A DNA stretch of 64,000 nucleotides from Gerris lacustris (GCA_951217055.1 OX578277.1:64636388-64700387); one strand, 5' to 3'. Shown: positions 9,693 to 22,900, counted from the stretch's first letter. Numbers and translations: made by a program. Notes: a model not told the origin generated them from the letters alone.

Positions 9693-11278
9693 CTTTTGCT
9701 TCCGAGCTTACCTAACGGAAGCAATGTGGTCGTTCTGAAAAAAGAAAATTGTTTAATGTCTCCGATTTTAAAAATTTCAAGACTGAAATCCGTTTCAGAC
9801 TTCAGGGAACTTTCTTGGTCCCGTGTCTGTCTGTTTGCCGTTCTGGGCCTGTCGATCAATGTTTGCCAAACAACATATATCTTACAAACTACTCGTCTTA
9901 TTAAAATTACAGTTGGATGGTAGGTCATAATTAGCCCATTTTTGTCCCATATAAGGTTCACCTTTTTTGCCCATTTGTTTCTCTTCCACATGTGCAAAGA
10001 CAGACATTTATTTGCATGTATATCTTCAAAAGAACTCATCTGATTTTTAACCCTGCAGTGCACGGGTCGGGTCTGTGAGACCCAGGGTGTCACACTCATT
10101 AGCAAAACACTGATAAGGGAGGTTCGTATAACACCATCCCTTCCTATACCTTCAAGTCAAACCTTCCTCAGTTCAGAACCACATTTTGAACAATTCACAT
10201 AATTTCTTTCTGTCTATTTTTTTACCTCAAAATTACCCCTGGGTCTGTGAGACCCAACCCGTGCACTCGTGTAAGTATTTTTTTATAACTCGTAACAACA
10301 TTTTATTATATATATTCGTTGATAACTCTCTAGATTTTAATTTTATTTACTTGAACTTTATTTAATATTAATTTTAGGTACTGTACAAAGTATTTATAAT
10401 GACTGATTATTTTCTATCGTTAATTTAGTATTTAACTTTTTGTAAAGGGAGAAAAAATATTACGATTACTCTCCTGGCAGGAATGTTATAGAATATCGGG
10501 AATTTTTTTTAGAATTACCGGGAAAACAATTCTTGGGATTAAAGCTGTGCCTTCCAAACCTCAAGAGCCTAATAAAGGGGGGGGGGATGTTCAATTTTCA
10601 CTGACCGCAAATTTCGTAATTCTTGCAAAAAGTGCAATATATATATATATGCTTAGAGCATTCACAATTTATATGCCAGGACTGTGGAATTGAAATTTTT
10701 TGATCGTATTAAGTTCCTAAATTGATAAATGACAATTACTTTTTCAAAATTCTTTTAATTTTTTTTTAATATATTTTTTTTCATGTTGGACGGTAAAAAT
10801 TAAAAAAATAATTGTCATAAAAACAATATATATTTTTTTCTAATGTAATTTTATTGATATATTACATTTTATATTTTTTTACTATTAAATAAAGATTATT
10901 TCTATACTATAAAAAATAAAAAATAAAAATATATAAATAATAAACCATCTTAAATTTTTTTTTAAATATTGGGTCTGACAGACCCAACCCGTGCACTGGT
11001 GTGATTTTTTTTCACCCGTGCACTGCAGGGTTAAGAAATTAAGATGGTTTGTCGAAAGTAGCCCGCTAATAAAATAAATTTCAGACGCCTGTGCATATTA
11101 AATATTGTTAAATTGATAGTTTTATTCGTGTAATGGTTCAAAACAATTTTAATAGATTTAAAGAAAGAGGGAAACAATTAAATAAATTAGAAAATAATGG
11201 GTTTTAAAAGCGTATAACATCAATAAAGTATACGTAATAAGATCCAATAGGGTTATGTGCCACATTAATAATTGGCAG
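9693..11278 (+). repeat. family A copy 1, interrupted by a piggyBac-type insertion
   Basis: Family A is a dispersed repeat with at least eight copies here. It starts at TTTTGCTTCCGAGCTTACC, then has GTTCTGAA(GA)ACGAA, a block around AAATCCGTTTCAGACATCAG, a GTCTGTCTG-type core, a segment with CATATAAGGTTCACC, and ends GTGCCAC...ATTGGCAG. This copy reads 9693-10050 and 11031-11278, the two halves being separated by the element at 10051-11030. Without the insert it would be about 600 bp, as in copy 8. It encodes nothing. The transposon class is unknown; the GTCT core recalls Helentron-associated (HINE/DINE-like) repeats. Confidence 0.75.
10051..11030. mobile_element. non-autonomous piggyBac-type element (980 bp)
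   Basis: Perfect 17-bp inverted ends, CCCTGCAGTGCACGGGT at 10051-10067 and its complement at 11014-11030, are flanked by TTAA on both sides (10047-10050 and 11031-11034). TTAA plus a CCC start is the piggyBac hallmark. Further copies of a palindromic GGGTCTGTGAGACCC / GGGTCTGACAGACCC motif next to CCCGTGCACT occur at about 10069-10085, 10241-10270 and 10971-11003, so the subterminal regions are also repetitive. No transposase frame is seen. It sits inside family A copy 1 and is younger than it. Confidence 0.92.
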
Positions 11279-12309
11279 ACTATTTTTGTAATCCCCAACT
11301 ATTTACTCATCTTCGCTAAAGATGCTGTGCGATGCCTAGTCATTATACGATTTGTTTGCTTTACTGTGGCATGTTTTATGTCTAAATATTATGTCTAGAT
11401 ATTTTATTATTAAATTTTATAGTTAAAAATGTAAAGCAAAGCGGCGATATTTGCGTTATGTACATGTATTAAATGAGACTGAATAGGAGGTATCATTTAA
11501 CTGTACACAGAGGATCAATATGAACTCAAGTTTAATGTGGTTAGCCACGCCTTTCCCTCCCCGAGTCCCGAGGCAAGATACCCCCAGGGATCTATTAAAG
11601 CGTATAATTTACACCCCTCCAAGGCTAGAAGCTTTGCTCTATTTACATTTGGATTCAGCTAAGACTTTCCCCCCACAATATCCTAGTCTGTTTAACTGAT
11701 TCACCTACCCGCTTCTGTTTTTCTTTCCTATCCACACTATGTGGTACACACAGAACATGAATGTGTCACACTTATTTAAACGTTTTGATATCCAGCAACA
11801 TAATTTCAGTTAAAGGGAAAGCTTTCTTCGTGCTTGTCTTGCTAATTTTTCTTCATAACCGAAAGATGTATCTTAAAATTTTAAATCTCTAGCGCATGCC
11901 TAAAACATTTGAGGAGGACTGTGCGTCTTTGTGCCCCTTATGGCTACATAAACATCTTTGTGCTCTGTTACAATTTGATTATCGCCTGTGTTTGGTCGAT
12001 TCACCGTCTTTTTCTAATATTACACGATATCTCAAGAAATTGTAAGAATGGTCCAAATGTTAAAACCTGATTCATTTTTGGTTACCATCTACGAATTTAA
12101 TTTATTAATATTTTCCAGAGGAAAGTCGGGTTTCTACTTGATGAAATATTTTGGTCCGTAGAAAATTTACTGACTCCTTGACTCCTTAGACCGTAGCCAT
12201 GTTCCAAACCTTCTAAGACCCAAGGCTAAAATTCGCTAATTTGTATTACTATACAGACGTATAATTGTACTACATAATATATATGTATTATCAAAAGTTT
12301 CTACTTTCA
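11279..12309. other. unassigned tract
   Basis: No gene or clear repeat is seen. GCGATGCCTAGT near 11330-11341 resembles the 3' end of family C (GCGATGCCTAGT at 52929-52940) and may be a solitary element end. Confidence 0.4.
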
Positions 12310-12556
12310 TAAAAGGAAGCTATCTTCTAAATTTCAAGGTCCTAGTGCAATTGGTTCCGGAGATATCGTCTTATTTTTTATATAAATGGCCGCCATCTTG
12401 AATCAAGATGGCGGATTTTAAAAAAAATTCTTAGCGAACACCTAGGAGGTAAGAGGAACACACCTACACAATTGCATGGTCATAATAAGTCCAGTGGTTT
12501 CAGAGATATCGTGATGTGTCAGTGAGTGAGTGGTATTTGGATTTTATATATATAGA
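12310..12556 (-). repeat. family E (Helitron-like 5' region), copy 1
   Basis: On the minus strand it begins TCTATATATATAAAATCCAA and continues ATACCACTCACTCACTGACA; the same series begins at 63761 (minus) and is partly present at 16915-17372. A perfect 10-bp hairpin CCGCCATCTT/AAGATGGCGG lies at 12390-12414. TC plus TATATA start resembles Helitron 5' ends, but no 3' CTAG terminus could be paired with it. Confidence 0.55.
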
Positions 12557-12584
12557 AGTAAAAAAGAGCAGACTTGGCCAAAAT

Positions 12585-12720
12585 AGTATATTATGTTACA
12601 AGGCTGTGAAGTGAGTTTTTTCTTTACCGCGGCAATTACATTTACTGTCGAGCGAAGCGAGACAGTAAATATTGCCAAGGTAAAGAAAAAACACTTCAAA
12701 GTCGCGTAGCATATGCTATT
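12585..12720. repeat. foldback around GAGCGAAGCGAG
   Basis: The arms (about 12590-12648 and 12662-12718) share, inverted, ATTTACTGTC / GACAGTAAAT, a TTCTTTACC / GGTAAAGAA block and an AGGCTGTGAAGTG-like outer part. The centre is GAGCGAAGCGA. Such a palindrome would form a hairpin of roughly 55-60 imperfect pairs. It is probably part of a larger element extending to about 13110. Confidence 0.6.
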
Positions 12721-12949
12721 TTTTCCGAGGTAGCAGACAATGAAAAAACATTAAATATTAATCACTAATCAATATATAATAATAACAAATATTAGTACAT
12801 ACTTAAGACTTAAAAAAAGAAACCTTAAAATGAGGTTACACTATAAGAAAAGATAAACAAAACGCATTGACATCTAGCGGATTTTTATCGTACTAGAAGC
12901 ATTTCTACAAAGACTGCAGCACTACTAACGGAAGTTTTGACAACTACCC

Positions 12950-13045
12950 GCCGTAAAGAAAAAATCTTTTAGTGCCTAGGACGTAAAAGATTTTTTCTTT
13001 ACAGCTAGGAGTAATGAAAAGATTTTTTAAGTCCACGTAATGAAA
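12950..13045. repeat. second inverted-repeat cluster (AAAGATTTTTTC)
   Basis: GTAAAGAAAAAATCTTTTAG and its near complement TAAAAGATTTTTTCTTTAC flank TGCCTAGGACG. A third related block (GAAAAGATTTTTTAAG) follows at about 13016-13032. It shares the GTAAAGAAAAAA module with the foldback at 12585-12720, suggesting one compound element. Confidence 0.5.
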
Positions 13046-13509
13046 AAATGGATTTTAGCTATGTTTTTTAGGCTCTAAAGTTACTATTTCACAGCCTACC
13101 ACGGAAAAAGTATATATCATATCACTATGATACAATGATGACTATTTTGGGAGCGGATCTAAAACTTGGCCCTTTTGCACGGTTAGGTTATTTTTGTGGA
13201 TATGAATTATACATTAATTTTAATAAAATGGTAAATAGTTATTAATTTGATTACGAAACCCCTTAACAACTTAACAAATGGTAAATTCTGGAGAAAGTAT
13301 ATTAAGTCTGATGGTAGTTAGGAACGAGTAACGTCTGACAGATTTTTAAAATGATTTATTTTTGAAAACATTAAAATATCGATAATTAGGGTTTTAATTT
13401 TTTTATTATTTTAAGTCAGTTTTAAAGATATATAATGTTTTATACCAGTTTAAATCGATATATGATGCATGAACGGTATTACTAGTATTATACGGTATTA
13501 AGTAGTTTT

Positions 13510-14035
13510 AAAATTTGCTAAATTTGAGTCAAAAAAAGATTTTACCCTATAATTAATATGATTATCTCTTTCCCACTGTACTAAATTTGAATTCAAGTTA
13601 ATTTCTGAAGTAAGTTCCATTACAAATCTAGATGCTAGCTCAAAACATGGAGGTGGAAAGGGCTAGGATGGAGCTCATGCAGTTTTTTAAACAAGGTATA
13701 AAAAATAAGCTGAGTAGCTGCAGGAACTTGACTTAGTTACAACACTTTTAAAATCTTCAGTGTATAAAAATGAGAAAGACATTATTAAATTTTAAGCAAA
13801 TTAAAAAGTTGTGAAAAATTTGATAAATCTAAGTCAAAAATAATTTTACCCTATAATTAATATCATTATCTTTTTTATATGTTATCTAGTCCTGCTCATG
13901 CAGCCAACCTCAACGTGGTGAGTTCTGGTCAGTGAAGTTACTTGTTAGTTATTTGTTACTTATTTTTTTAACAAAGTATCAAAAATAAGCTGAGTAGCTG
14001 CAGGAACTTGACTTAGTTACTACATTTTTAAGAAA
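13510..14035 (+). repeat. diverged tandem duplication, unit about 280-304 bp
   Basis: TTTACCCTATAATTAATAT occurs at 13541 and about 13845, and AAAAATAAGCTGAGTAGCTG (continuing CAGGAACTTGACTTAGTTAC) at 13701 and 13981. The two units are in the same orientation and diverged by small indels. No ribozyme core or ORF is seen. Confidence 0.75.
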
Positions 14036-14050
14036 ATATATAACAAACTA

Positions 14051-16135
14051 TATATAGGTATGTCTCATTATAGCCATCAGATTAACCAACATTTGATTAT
14101 TTTAAGTACTTAGTTATCTTTCATTCGTCAGTATTAAGGATTAAGTAATAATATTTTTTTTTTTATAAATAATTGAGTAGTTGTGAGGGGGACCCCCTTT
14201 ATGTAGGGCGCGGTCGCCCCAAAGTTAGTTAGCCCCCCCTAAGTTAGTCGCTCCTAGTAGTTTCTAGGTCCGATGGGGCCCAATTTTTTTGTGTCATGTT
14301 TTCAACCCATTTGGCCAGTTTTTATCACATTGATTTGTTGGATTTCCCAAACTTTGTTTTTTCGACCCACCCTCATCTACAACTGTACCAAATTTCTAGT
14401 TTCTAGCTATTCTGGAAGCCGCTTATAATTTTGATGATGAGTGAGTGAATGAGTCAGTAACAAAAATGTAAACTTTGAAACTCCGCTGTTGTAAAGGCTG
14501 AATATTAAGGGCTAAATTTTTTACAGTGTCCTAAGCTACTTAGGCCAAATCTATGTTTCAAATTTCAAAAGCCCACAGAGAGAGGAAGCAGAGATATCGG
14601 GGTGAGAAAAACCGAGTGAATTGGTTCAAGTAAAGATGCACACTGCATGCATACTGGAACTTGGCCTTGCGCACTGCCGTGCGCTTAGATACGTAGTATA
14701 ATGTATAATATTTTTTAATTTTTACAAAATAAAACAAATATGCACTACAAAACCCTCACAATTGTGTAGGCAGGGTCTGAATTATTTGCTAGCAATTAAA
14801 AAGAAATCAGGTAATTATATTTATAATAATTTAACAAAACATTTCTTGGACACAATGAAGATTTACAGTATATCCCTCGATAGATTACTGAAGAGGAAAA
14901 TGTTTTCGAGACATTTTCGAGAAAATGTCTTTCTATTTAATAAAGCTCGTGCTTGTTCTTTTATTTATTTATTTTTCTTCAGAAAATAAACATAATATAT
15001 ATTTTATTAAAATATATTTTGCTCTTAATAGTCATTTGCATTTAAAAAAAAACATATTCATGAATATTTGATTGCATTATATTTCTCTTGTTTGGTTTAT
15101 AGTCGATGAAGCAAGTTCACCTTGATTGTGTACAGTCAGCAGCGTACTTTTACCGATCAACTATGGATTCAGTAAATCTCTTCGTGAAATATATTTCGTC
15201 AAGTAGAAGTTCAAATTTCCTTTGGCAAATTTTAATAAATTAAAGGCATCTACCTACTTATGGTACTGATTTTCTTTCTTAAGAATTAAAATATTACTTG
15301 ATTTTCTTAAAGAAGATTTGTGAACATCTAGTGCAAATAAAATAATCTACTACCTATCTTAGTAGATAAATTTTTCTTGAATCAATCAATATTGCACTAA
15401 TACTCTCATTAAAGTACTCTGATCAACTGGTTCTCTGATCAAAGCTGGTCTAATAACTTACAGATCTAATTAGTTATTCCTTTAATTTTTTTTTCTGAAT
15501 TATTTTAGGATCAAAGTGACACCTTGTTTAAATGGCGGCAAGAAGGAATACAGATCAACTTCATCCCATCAACATCTATCCTTTCCGTACTCAGGATCTC
15601 TAGTGCAATCTTCCAGTTATGTATGTAAAAAAATAAACAAATGCTAATAATATATTAGTTAATTATAATAATAGTTAGACAATTTAATATAAAGTTCTAT
15701 TAACTTTAAATTAAAGTTTCTTAATGAAAAATCCTGGGAATATGTAGGTACTTGGCGCACAATGAAAGTCCGTCATTGTGACTTAATCAACATTTTTATC
15801 ATACACATAGTGAAACTGAATCTGAATTTAAATGTTATATATCTAATTTAATTAATCTATTATTAAACATAATGAGTATTTAAAGTATTTAACAGACGAT
15901 TGTTTTCATTTAGTTTTTGCTCAATTAGATTTTTTTCATCAATACCTCTGAAACTAGATGTTCCCTGGGACACGACTTATATATTGATTAATTTGTATTT
16001 AAAGGACAAAAAAAAAAAAAAAATTAGAAGTATTTTTTTTCTAGATTTTGGGAGGCCTCGACCCAAATTTAGAGCAATCATTCATTTCTCGACATGCCTC
16101 CAAGGGTGATTTTTGAATGGCTGATTTCTTCATAA

Positions 16136-16166
<31 letters not shown>

Positions 16167-16914
16167 CCAAGGCTCAATGCGTCTGCATAAACTGCAAACA
16201 GACTTTTTTTTAAAAACTACTTTTCTTGGGCTCAGGGGATTTTATTTTCGTAAAAGTTAACTTTTGATTTTATCTGGCAATAAGTAATAATTATAGTTAT
16301 TCAAATAAATATTGTAAAGTTGGAATAAATATTGTAGCAGAAATTTTTTAAACACTTTTAATGTGTTCGTTAATGAATCTTACATATTGCGTAAAAATAA
16401 GATTATTATATTACAATATGAAGGCAGCGATTGTGTGATTGGTAGGTGAATTCATATTTGTATTATCTGTAGACTATTTCTTTAAGGTTTAGGGTAAACC
16501 AAATAGTATTGTTAACTTTAGGTTGATAAATCAAAAAAAATTTTTTTTTGATGATATATAAGTAAGCTAACTTGGGAATATTCCCCGCTAATATAATTCA
16601 AGATGAATTTGTGTCTTTATGACATAAACATGCTCCATAATGAAATTTTACAATTTAACTTCTAAATTTAAGATTATTTTCAAAAGCTAAATCCTCTTAC
16701 TATTTTTTTTTTAAATGATGCAAATCTTATTTGTCACATTTGAATAGCTAAACTTTAAAGTAAGTTTCCTTGAATGATATAGGCGTTCGCTAAGCAAGGT
16801 ATTTTTGATCCGGTATGCTAGTTAAAAATGGTGGTTATTGTTATGTAATTTTTTAGTTAGCTATATCTTCAGAACTATTTAGACAAGAATCTTTAATTTA
16901 TTTATACTTTGCTT
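14051..16914. other. mostly unassigned; GC-run block and T28 run
   Basis: A G/C-run block lies at 14187-14280 and a GAGTGAGTGAATGAGTCAGT-bearing segment at about 14440-14462, reminiscent of families E and A. A T-run of about 28 is at 16139-16167. No gene is supported; ORFs here are short and without recognisable domains. Confidence 0.45.
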
Positions 16915-17372
16915 ATTATGATAAAAATATTAACTTATTTCCCATTTTCAAGGTACTAGAGTAAATAGTTTTGGGGATCTATCAACCATTACAATTTATA
17001 AAAAATGGCCGCCATATTGAATAAAAATGGTGGATCAAAAGTATTCTTTCATAGTGGAGGTCTGCATCATTTAAGCTTTATTGAAAAAATCTTGATTCCT
17101 CAATTAATAATTACCGAGCTGTAGTAATTAATAGATGATTTGGTGAAATTTGGCCTTAAAAGTAGCACATAAATGGGTACTGGGCGCCAACTTGAAAGTA
17201 AGTGCGTATAAGGGGACGAAACTATACCAGTATTTTTACTAGGGAGATAAAAATGGTTTGTGCAAAATTTGGTTAAGATACCTTAAAAAATTAAACAACC
17301 TAACTAATTGAACAAAATGAACATACAAACAAGCTCACTAAAGTTAACGTTAACTTTTATATATATATATTA
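16915..17372 (-). repeat. family E-like, diverged copy
   Basis: It shares with 12310-12556 the ordered segments CAAGGT(A/C)CTAG, ATAAAAAATGGCCGCCAT and AAAATGGTGGAT, and ends in a TATATATATA tract where family E begins on the minus strand. The hairpin arms have diverged. Confidence 0.45.
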
Positions 17373-18432
17373 TTAAATTTAAACATAAAATTAAGAAAAA
17401 AAGCTAACCACCGTAAAATCTCGCACTCGCGTATAATCTGCCGGCTGAACTTAAGGATGAACTTTCAGGAAAAACACCCGAAATTTGGGGATAATTGTAT
17501 GCTTGTGCGGTGCGTATTGTACATAAGATTCCATTTTTTTTTTTTTGTAATTTAGGCATAATTTTATTTCGTTTCGTATATTTATTAGTTTTTCAGCGGC
17601 AGTAGTTTGTGATTTTTCGAAATTACTTATTCAAAACTTTTTTGAATTCTGTTTAATTTACTATAAAAAAAATCAATTAAACTTTAAAATTTTATAATTT
17701 AAAGTAAAAAATATTATTATAATAAAATCACAATAATCGTTTAAGCTTCTTTATTTGATTTCTTAAGTGTAAAATAAAATATAAATAATAAGATGAAATC
17801 AGGTATGAAGAGTAATTTCTTTTGTTAAAAGAAAATTTGCATTAACATTTTTTTTTGCATGTAGACATTATATGTACTGTAGCAAGCAGATATGTAGTGT
17901 AGCAAGTAGTCGCATTATGGTTATTTCACAATTATGTACCTGATGTAGTAGCAAAAAACCAAAATAGAAAAATCCGTAGGTAATTGTTTTCACTCGCGTA
18001 TAACAGCAAGTTTTTAAATGTATAAAAGATTATTATTTAATTGGAAGCACAAATATATCAAAAGCTATCGGTCGAAAATGAAGTGTACTATAATTTTGTA
18101 TAAAAAGTGTTTTTCGTGAGGAACAATAGTTTTGAATATACCTACTTGCTATAAAGCGATAATATTAAAGTTTCCTCACCCCCGCCACTTATCATTCTTA
18201 GTTACCTTTAGAATGTTGTAAAATAAACACCAGCGAACAACTGTGCTAAGTTTTAAAACTCCCGGATATTTTTCGCTCTATCACCTTTTTGGGTCTATTT
18301 GAAGGGTATGAATCCTCAACCAATTCCGACCGCCATCTAGCACCTCAATCCCTTCAAATCCATCTCTTAAGCTTTGAAGCAAAAATAAAATAATAATAAC
18401 TACTAAAGGAAACAAACAATAAATAAAATAGT
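17373..18432. other. unassigned AT-rich tract
   Basis: No gene, RNA or repeat recognised. TATGTAGTGTAGCAAG is locally duplicated near 17873-17910. Confidence 0.45.
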
Positions 18433-19610
18433 CTGCCAATGAGTGTGGCACATAGCTTCCTTGCGTCATATTTAGTTTTTAAGTGAAATTTTATAACCTA
18501 TTATTGTGAAATTTATTTAATTTTTTGAAAATAATTTAAATTGATTTACTTTATTTATGTTGTGCTTTTACAAGTCATTGTATGTCTAATTTGTTAAATA
18601 TTTTCCCCCGCTTTTTTTTTTAATCTGTCAAAATTGTTATGATTTTTAAGTATATCAATTTACTTTAACAATGCTACTTTTGACAATTCATCCAAATTTC
18701 ATAAAAATCGAATGAGTATTTTTGAAGATTTAGGGGTAGGCACATTTTTAGGGTCCGTAGGCAAAACCAAGGGCCCTTATATTTTCCTGCGTGTGCCTGT
18801 CCGTCCGTCCTGTCGCGTGCTCTAACGGCTACACCTTTCGTCCGATCACTTTGAAATTTGGCATGTATGTGTCTTGTACCTACCCACATATTTTAAAAAT
18901 ATAGCGACTTAAAAAAAATATTTTTCAAAAAAATTAAAGGTTATTTTTTTTTTTTTCCGACACCTTGAGGGGTATCATATTACAGGGTACGTCGAGCTGA
19001 TTACAAAAATATATAATTCTTTGGTTATAACTTTGGTAGGGCGAGCGTAGGCAAGTTTGAAGTGGGTGTGAAACGTGCCCCCCCCCCCCTCTATCTCGCT
19101 TATGTGAAGTGCAAAAAATCTGAAAAAATTCCTGAACATTCTTCGACCAAAAGTAAAGATACCACTTTTTGGAAATTTCGAAAAAATATTATTTTATTTT
19201 TTATTGACAAAATACGTTTTTTTTTTTATAATTATGGTCTTTTGGATGTATTTATATGGTTGTAGTCCGATTCAGTGGCAAAAAAAATACTTTATCAGAG
19301 TGTTTTGAGAATATCAGACCCTTAGAATGGTTCAAAGTAAGCTTTTTAGCATTTTTTAAAAAAATATTGTTTCTACACCTTACAGTTAAACACTATTTAG
19401 TGAGGCCTACGGACCCTCGCTGTGTGCTGACTAGCACACACTTGACCTGTTTATTAAGATTGTTGGTTTCCAAAAATTGAGCGACAGACGTATGGAACCA
19501 AAAATGTTCCCTGATGTCTGAAACGGATTTCTATCTAGGAATTTTTTAAATCGGAGACATAACATATTTTCGTTCTTCAGCACGATCACATAGGTTCCTT
19601 TACCTTATAG
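18433..19610 (-). repeat. family A copy 6, split by family B
   Basis: The 3' end (GCCAATGAGTGTGGCACATA...) starts at 18433, and the 5' block (GATGTCTGAAACGGATTTCT, ending in GTTCTTCAGCACGAT) lies at 19490-19610. About 18735-19470 is family B, nested inside. Antisense to copies 1 and 3. Confidence 0.7.
18751..19455 (+). mobile_element. family B copy 1, inverted-end element
   Basis: GGGTCCGTAGGC (18751-18762) and its complement GCCTACGGACCC (19405-19416) form inverted ends. Just outside the right one is a hairpin TGTGTGCT-GACT-AGCACACA (19421-19440). Inside are a CCGTCCGTCCTGTCG core, a C-run (19078-19090) and AAAGTAAAGATACCACTTTT. A second copy, inverted, is at 37507-38032. No ORF and no clear target duplication. 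Class unknown. Confidence 0.65.
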
Positions 19611-19854
19611 CAAAAATGCCATCGAAAAGATTTTTCATTATACATACTTGAAAAATCTACGAAGTCACTAAATATTGTGAATTTTTATTATTTTTTAAGG
19701 AGAAAATTATGATTTCGCAATACCTTATATTGTTTTTGAAAGTTAGCGGAGTAGTCGTATTTTTTTATTTGTCAGTTTTAAAGGTAATTTTATCATTCCA
19801 TAATAAATTAATATTTTCTTATAGTTTTTAAGCTCAATGTAATGCCCTGAGCCT

Positions 19855-19945
19855 CTACGAAGGGCTGTTGTGTGAGAGGCTGAAGCTCAAAGCACCCTTA
19901 GCAGTAAATTCGCTGGGCATTTTACGGCCGCCTTCCGGGGGGTTA
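19855..19945. repeat. GC-rich stem-loop
   Basis: Outer arms AATGCCC/GGGCATT and an inner GAGCCTCT/AGAGGCTGAAGCTC pair could fold into a two-level hairpin of ~90 nt. It is not a tRNA, 5S or U-snRNA that I recognise. Confidence 0.35.
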
Positions 19946-22900
19946 TTGTTATTTCTATTTTTATTTATCTTATAATCATAGTCACTTAATGTGAAAGAAT
20001 ATCAACCTCTCGGTCGCTTCTTACAAATATGTAAAAAGAATCATAATGTGCTTTAGATTAAAGCAAAAAAAGTGATATTTGGATTTAAAATGATATTTGG
20101 ATTGTAAGGTCCTTAAGTTCCACGTTTTAAGTCCGAAAGTTTTAAAAAAATATCTTTCTATTGTCTGTGCTAACGCATGAAGTCTTTACTACATTGTTAG
20201 ATTTTGTAGCAATTTGGCATACATGTTCAAAAATATAATACCAAAATAAAAATAAATATTTTTTTAGTTTATATGAAATATTTCCGACTTCATTTCTAGG
20301 TTTCTTTCTTTTTAGATATGTATTTATATTTTTTCGTCCTTTTTCAGTTTTAAGTAATTAAGAAAAAAATAATTTAATTGGTCCGGAAGTATCCACAACT
20401 CTACGACCCTTTATATCAACATTACTGGTGACAATAGTCACCAAAAAAATATTGGGCAAGAGATTTTAGCGTGAAGTTAAAAAAGAAAGGTCCACGGCTT
20501 GAATGTGACACTATAGGTGTGAACGCCCAAGACCGCGGCTTGCTTGTGTCCGCCCCGTGACTGTGACCGTCCCGTGACAGATAGTGTAAAACAACCTAGA
20601 GAACATACACTAGGATTTTTTACTAGGAGCTGAGTTCGTGGAAAAAACAAAAATGTTTTTTACTATTATATAAATGAAAATATAGTAGGATTTATTAGTA
20701 TTAGATGTTAAAAATAAAAAAAGTTCCCCTTTTGAAACCCAAACTTAAAGAATTAACTTTCTGTTTCTGATGTCTACAAGGTTTAAATCACTAAATTTCT
20801 TTTCATAACATAACATGTCATCTTCTCTTAAGAGGCATCTTCATGCATGCTAAAAATTGAACATACTACACATACATCTATATAGCCTGTTTCAAATCAA
20901 CAATACACTGGTTATGTCATATTCAATCCCTGTGAAAAAACAATAAAAAATATTTCTTTGAGATCCTTATGGAGGTTGAAAATCACATTTCTCATGCTCA
21001 TATTAATCCCATTTCATTGCTTTAAAATTTTTAGTATGGACGGATATTCACGCTAACGCCTATAGTTTTCGAGATATTTAGAAAAACTAAATAAAAATAA
21101 TTTTTTGGTCTCTCCGTCAATATTTTTGTGACCTGCCCAAAATTATTTTTATTAATAACTATATATTTGAAAGTAATCACCCGATTTTGAAAAAAAAATA
21201 TTGGGATAGTTTGTCAAAAGAAGCCCCCTGATGGTTCCATAGCATAACTTTAACCGTCTAAGCACAATGAATGCTGAATAAAAATAAATGCAATCCATTG
21301 GGGATCAAAACAGGTCCCAAAAACCACTTTTTCATTTCCTATAGGTTACCATTCGTCCAATAGTAGGACGCGAAGAAGGTGTGTTTCACATTGGTAGACA
21401 ATTCTTTTACTTTCTCGTAAACCTGAAAGAGTAAACCTAAAGAAAAATATTAGTTATGGGTCTGGAATTTTAGACATATTAAAGTCCCCCAAACCCAAAT
21501 AGTAGTTTTAAAAATTCTCTACGTCGTCGATGATGAATGGAGTTGTTGAGCCTAACAAACTGAACCATTTAATTTAAATTTGGTAAACATATAGGTCATT
21601 CCTTGATGCAAGAGTCAAGAAATCATTTTGCCATAACTTTAGAAACTGCGCCCTGGCCATTTATATAATTTGGAAGTTTGTTTAAAAATAAATTCTGGGT
21701 TTTTAAGTTAAAGATTTATTCATAAGAACTTTCACACAGGGATCCTGAACATCATCGGAGGTCATGCTGTGCGGTGAAATGTTTCCTAAGTAGCTATGTT
21801 TCCTGTTATCATGAAAACCTAGCGATTAAATAGTTTCGTTTCCAAAGCCTACGTGTAGAAAATAATCAGGAGTTTATTATAAATCATTTATTCCATTATT
21901 AAGAATAACATGCTATGTGGATCGCAGTTAGAGGCTATTTATTACATGCAAAAATGCCTATATTTTATTATTAGGCAAGACAAATAACCATTTGTTAATC
22001 AAGATATTAAACCTCACAATGATCTTAAATGAGTATATACAAATATTTTTAACCTTAATATTCTTAATCTACGCCTATAATCTGTAATTTAAAAAAATAA
22101 ATAAATAAATAAATAATAGCAACAGTAAATGCAATCATATTAGTTCTTACTAAGTCTCTATGATCCTTAAAGGGCCTTGGCCTTCTTAATGACTTCTGCC
22201 TTTTCTACTCTGTACTGTGCCTTCCTCAGCCCCAACATAGACTCACATGCGACCCAGGTAAATTAATTCAGAAATAATTATTTTTAAATGAACCCCTGAC
22301 AAAGTATAATGACGATATTAACAGTGCAAACGTAAACAAAACAAGAGATAGAAGTGTAGTGAGGTTTTAAACAAGCGTTTAGCTTTCTAAGTATTCAGGA
22401 AGAGGGTCAAATTTAGGTTACAAGATTTGGAGACAGACAAACAAACAAACATGAAACATGTGAAGTTAAAAAAAGGCGCGAAAATAATGCCATATTAAGC
22501 GTGGCTTTTTTGGAAAAACGTTTAAAATTATTCACAGAATATGTTTAAAATGTTTAAACAATATACTAGAAATATTCAACACTTCACAAAATTATATCCT
22601 AAATCAAATTATAATTTTGCACAATATTTTAGTGCAAGTCAACTGTAAAAGTTTGAAAAGCATTTTTTTTTCCTTTTTATATAATAATTTTATTTCTCCC
22701 CCCCCCCCCCATTCTCCCTCGACGAGTTGAATTTAAAGATATTGATCGAAGTATTTCTATCTCGGTCTCTCTATTATCTCCTTCTCTTTTTTTTAAGTTT
22801 TATTGTTGACAGTATTTGCCTTTTTGGAGTTTTTCCTTTTGGAAGCGGTGCAGAAGCAAGGGAGGGTTCCTACCCTACAATACTAACTGTCGGAGTCAGT

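Noticed and set aside
9647..10105. 152-codon minus-strand ORF
   Set aside because: It crosses the 5' half of family A and runs into the piggyBac-type insertion; it has no domain and combines two unrelated repeats.
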